This document shows, in pieces, positions 31,552 to 34,293 of a DNA stretch of 34,293 nucleotides. The notes under the pieces were generated by a model, which searched no databases, was not told the DNA's origin, and saw only the letters and a list, made by a program, of their open reading frames with translations. The position numbers were made by a program, and so were the translations under genes. Numbering within the stretch: the stretch's first letter is position 1; each line of letters starts with the position of its first letter. Source of the DNA: Clavulina sp. PMI_390 (Eukaryota; Basidiomycota; Agaricomycetes; Cantharellales; Hydnaceae); assembly GCA_015039315.1 (NCBI GenBank), contig WIDE01000096.1:93327-127619 (forward strand). The letters are read 5' to 3'.

Positions 31552-33718
31552 ATGAGTTGTCGAGCACGATCGACCAAACAGTTGCTGTTTCTCATTTATC
31601 TCTTTGTTGTTCCTTCATGTACCTCGGCAGTTGGTGCTCACCGACCGCATGGCACGGACGCCGGCCAGCATACCCAGGTGACATTGTCACATGCAGACAT
31701 CAATGTCGTGGAAACAGACGCGGTTGAGCGCGATGCCTTCTTCATTTTCAATGCTGTTCATCACCTTGCCCGACCTTGGAGTACCACATTCGCTCCAAAT
31801 GGCTTCTCCTGTGCACGAGCTACTATCCCCGCACAAACAAATCTTTATCATGCTCGCAATGTGGGTGCATCGTTCTTTCGCTCATACTGTCTATCTCCCA
31901 TGTTTCGAGCTGCTGATTATTCAGTCTGATGCCATTTCTTACAGGACAGCAACCGTCCTTTCGCTCCCGAATGGATGAGCTTCGATCATGAAATGGCCTT
32001 AGCGATCATAGAACCAAAGTACTATAGAACTGCTACTTGGCTGCGCAGTTATCGAGTTGTGAGGGATCTTAATGTTTTATTGTTTGATGGGAGTTCTGCC
32101 TTAATGACGACGACAGGCACCGTTGACTTTCAATTTCTGTTTCTTGACGGGGTGGTGGGGAACAAAACGCGGGAAGAAACCCGAGATGAGGAGTACGTCA
32201 GAGCTGAGCGATTATGTGAGTTACGAAATACCAAGCCCCCCTTCAAACTGAAACCCACTGACTTTCCAAACGTATACAGGCGCATGGGGCAAGAGGTATG
32301 GGGTTGACGGCTTTGTTCGCCAACACCTCGGATTCGAGCTGTTGAAATGTGGAGATTTTGAGAGTAGCCTTGAGCTCATCAGCAATGTCGATGTCGCTGG
32401 TTGGTTGACCCAGTTCCCAAAATTACCCCCAACCAGCACCTCACCTCTACGTGAACCTCCTGCACATCCTCTACTCTCACATGCAACCGGTGTTCAACCG
32501 CCTCTCGAACCGCCACCCGATACCCCAGATATCCTACAGTACTCTTTCTTCTCATCTACTGCATTTGAGTGGCTGAGGATTGCCGCCAGTGTTCACGATA
32601 GAGTCGCAGCCAAGGAAACACGTTTGAACGTCGATACTTCGTCGTTGGTCACCGCTTATGGTCGAGCCGCGCTTCCTTCTCTCCTATCTATTCCCGCCCC
32701 CTCTCATCGGCTGATGAGTTTCCACCCAAGCGCTGCGCACGATTTATTGGTCGAGATTCAAAACCTTTTCACTCCGCTTCCTTTCAGTGACCGATCGTGG
32801 CTCGCACGACTTAGGTGGTCCTTCCTAAAGAGTCCTCAACCCCCACGCCTCCCAGGAGCTGATTGGCAGGCAAAGACGGACCATATGATCCAACGATACG
32901 CCGGTCGGATTGTAAACTTACATTACAATCTGCGTCAGGCGTTGGACTCTTGGCCTCCACCCCCTTCATCAAATCCTCTCCTTGACCCCATCCTCAACTC
33001 TAGGATGATAGCTGCAAACCTTCTCTCCCCATATTATATGCTCTCTCCAGAGATTTCCCTGGATACTGCCGTCGAACGCTGCAGAATGTTCTCGATTCCT
33101 GGATATGCGACTCACTCTGCTGCTCGCCCGGCTTCTCCATCGGAGCGGAAGATTTACCTGGCAATCCGACATGTCGAACGTGCCATATGCCGGACCATGA
33201 TTCTAGTTCACAGAGAGCTACAGGGCATCTCTGAAACCTCACTAAACCTGCATCCTCACTCAAATGATAGTCTCAAGGCGTCGATTCTACGTCAACATCA
33301 AGATCAGGAGCATGTTCGACGTGCGCTTCGATTAGTAATGGACCTCATGGGACGTTTGCAATGGTCAGCATGGAAGTCGTGCGATAAGAAGTGTGCTGTT
33401 GATGAGGTGTGTAGCACGTCGAATTTGGCGAAACTTCGTGGTGGGTCTCTCGGTCAGTCTTGATTCTCATTTGACGGCACTTTTCCTATCCTTTCTAATT
33501 GCTACTGACTGGTGACTCTTCTTTTGAAATGTCATTCACATGGTTGGGCCGGAATTCCGCGGGATATATGGTGCGTAATAAATATGCTACCAGGTAGAGA
33601 TGGTGAAACAGCTGTTGGGTATCCGGCGTGTATCAAGATATCGACGTGGTCGTGTGGGTTCCAAGGAGTCCCCGACTCGACGTGTCATAGCACAGACTCA
33701 GACATTGGGGGGCATTAG
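31552..33718 (+). CDS. S3: predicted secreted fungal protein of unknown function
   Basis: Exons 31552-31860 (103 codons), 31945-32215 (271 nt), 32280-33452 (1173 nt) and 33594-33718 (125 nt), for 625 residues. The N-terminal hydrophobic run KQLLFLIYLFVVPSCTSAVG fits a signal peptide of about 25-28 residues. It then has FNAVHHLARPWS, FSCARATIPAQTNLYHAR, APEWMSFDHEMA, LNVLLFDGSSALMTTTGTVD, GVDGFVRQHLGFELLKCGD, FFSSTAFEWLRIAA, DHMIQRYAGRIVNLHYNL, LQWSAWKSCDKKCAVDEVC, and in the last exon VGYPACIKISTWSCGF. Intron positions and phases (0, 1, 1) equal those of S2. The last donor is GTCAGT after a split Gly codon. It is intact and probably functional. Family function is unknown; extracellular or secretory-pathway location is inferred from the N-terminus and the cysteine-rich tail. 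Confidence 0.88.
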
Positions 33719-34089
33719 TGTTAGAATCTGGGCTAGGGCCCATCGGGATGGAAGAAGGCACTAAAGATTCAAACTACTACGGAGCCGATATTCATACACA
33801 AGACAATCGAGCTTATGGTCTAACTGTTGAGAGGAATTGCAGCGGCTATACCTGATAGAACACTGAGGACATACAATCATATGGCGCTGCGTGCTGATAG
33901 GATCTAGCAGAGGGGTGTGATTCTTTTTATAACGTGTCTCTTCGAAATTATAGGCACAAGGGAACTTGAGCAGAAGTGGGCCTCGACTCCCAGGTCGAGG
34001 AAGCGTGAGCAAAGCAGGAAGTGCCAGCAGCAGATCACATTGAACGGCTGGCGCCGACTCAATTGATGAATGTCACCCACCTCAACAGC
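33719..34089. other. Intergenic between S3 and F9
   Basis: About 370 bases separating the S block from the next F-box-like gene. It should contain the S3 3' UTR and F9 promoter. No gene is seen. Confidence 0.5.
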
Positions 34090-34293
34090 ATGGGCAGTAA
34101 ACTGTCCACACAAAGCGCGTCTAGAGATACATCCAGCTCTTGTTGGCTTCAACAGGTCAACATGGACGTCCTATTTTACATCGTTTCTTGGTTGGATCCC
34201 TTGTCCACATTACAATTGAGCTGCGTACGTTGACGATTCCCTAGGTGCTGTGTGCGAGATCAACATTTGATAAGCTCAGCTAAGATGAGGCTC
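34090..34293 (+). CDS. F9: F-box-like gene, first exon only (cut by window end)
   Basis: Exon 1 is 34090-34224, exactly 45 codons as in F2, F3, F4, F6, F7 and F8. It encodes a Ser-rich leader and CWLQQVNMDVLFYIVSWLDP, ending Leu-Gln-Leu-Ser-Cys before a GTACGT donor at 34225. The rest lies beyond the window. In-frame upstream ATGs exist, but the 45-codon start fits the family. It shows that the F-box-like array continues past the S1-S3 block. Confidence 0.8.

Noticed and set aside
1..34293. Secondary-metabolite cluster or defence system suggested by a transporter near gene families
   Set aside because: No synthase, oxidoreductase set, nuclease, NLR-type ATPase or toxin-like motif was found. 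The MFS gene alone is not evidence for a cluster.
1..34293. tRNA, rRNA or CRISPR features
   Set aside because: I saw no cloverleaf-like sequence with a convincing B box, no rRNA segments and no regularly spaced direct repeats. A covariance-model scan would be the decisive test for tRNA.

Overview
The window is eukaryotic, filamentous-fungal DNA. It is most likely from a basidiomycete of the Agaricomycetes; a Rhizoctonia/Ceratobasidium-type genome is my guess from the style of the protein families, not something the sequence proves. The evidence is dense short introns (about 47-125 nt) with GT-AG borders, pyrimidine-rich tracts before start codons, and expanded lineage-specific families. No rRNA, tRNA, CRISPR array or intact transposon was recognised. 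All exon borders below were worked out by hand from splice motifs, reading-frame phase and comparison between paralogs; none has transcript support.

Layout. (1) 2-2450, plus strand: the 3' part of a many-exon MFS drug:H+ antiporter-like transporter whose start lies before the window. (2) 2731-10773: four paralogous F-box-like genes, called F1 to F4 here (F1 minus, F2 plus, F3 minus, F4 minus). (3) 10774-13178: about 2.4 kb without a convincing gene, apart from one orphan coding-like fragment. (4) 13179-17605: one large, three-exon gene for a roughly 1409-residue Ser/Pro/Glu-rich, probably disordered protein. (5) 18232-26661: four more F-box-like paralogs (F5 to F8), all on plus; F6 has a nonsense codon in its F-box exon. 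(6) 27061-33718: three tandem paralogs (S1 to S3) of a predicted secreted fungal family with no known function; S1 is a wrecked copy that carries an internal inversion. (7) 34090 to the end: the first exon of a ninth F-box-like gene (F9), cut by the window edge.

The F-box-like genes share a very rigid architecture. A first exon of 45 codons (43 in F5, 46 in F1) ends inside the F-box after a Leu-Ser-Cys-type motif. A second exon of 512, 515 or 527 nt follows. A third of about 235-241 nt ends at a conserved Glu-Trp or its equivalent, and a last exon of about 666-696 nt completes the gene. Intron phases are always 0, 2, 0. This lets every member be reconstructed and pseudogenes be told from intron-broken genes. 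An F-box N-terminus joined to a Trp-rich, propeller-like C-terminal region suggests substrate receptors of SCF ubiquitin ligases, but no substrate can be named.

The S1-S3 genes form a second tandem family inside the F-box array. They share an N-terminal signal-peptide-like segment, a 271-nt second exon, a large third exon, a Cys-rich tail and a conserved sequence upstream of the ATG. The window as a whole shows birth-and-death evolution of two multigene families around two unrelated genes. I found no evidence for a defence system, a biosynthetic cluster or a mobile element.
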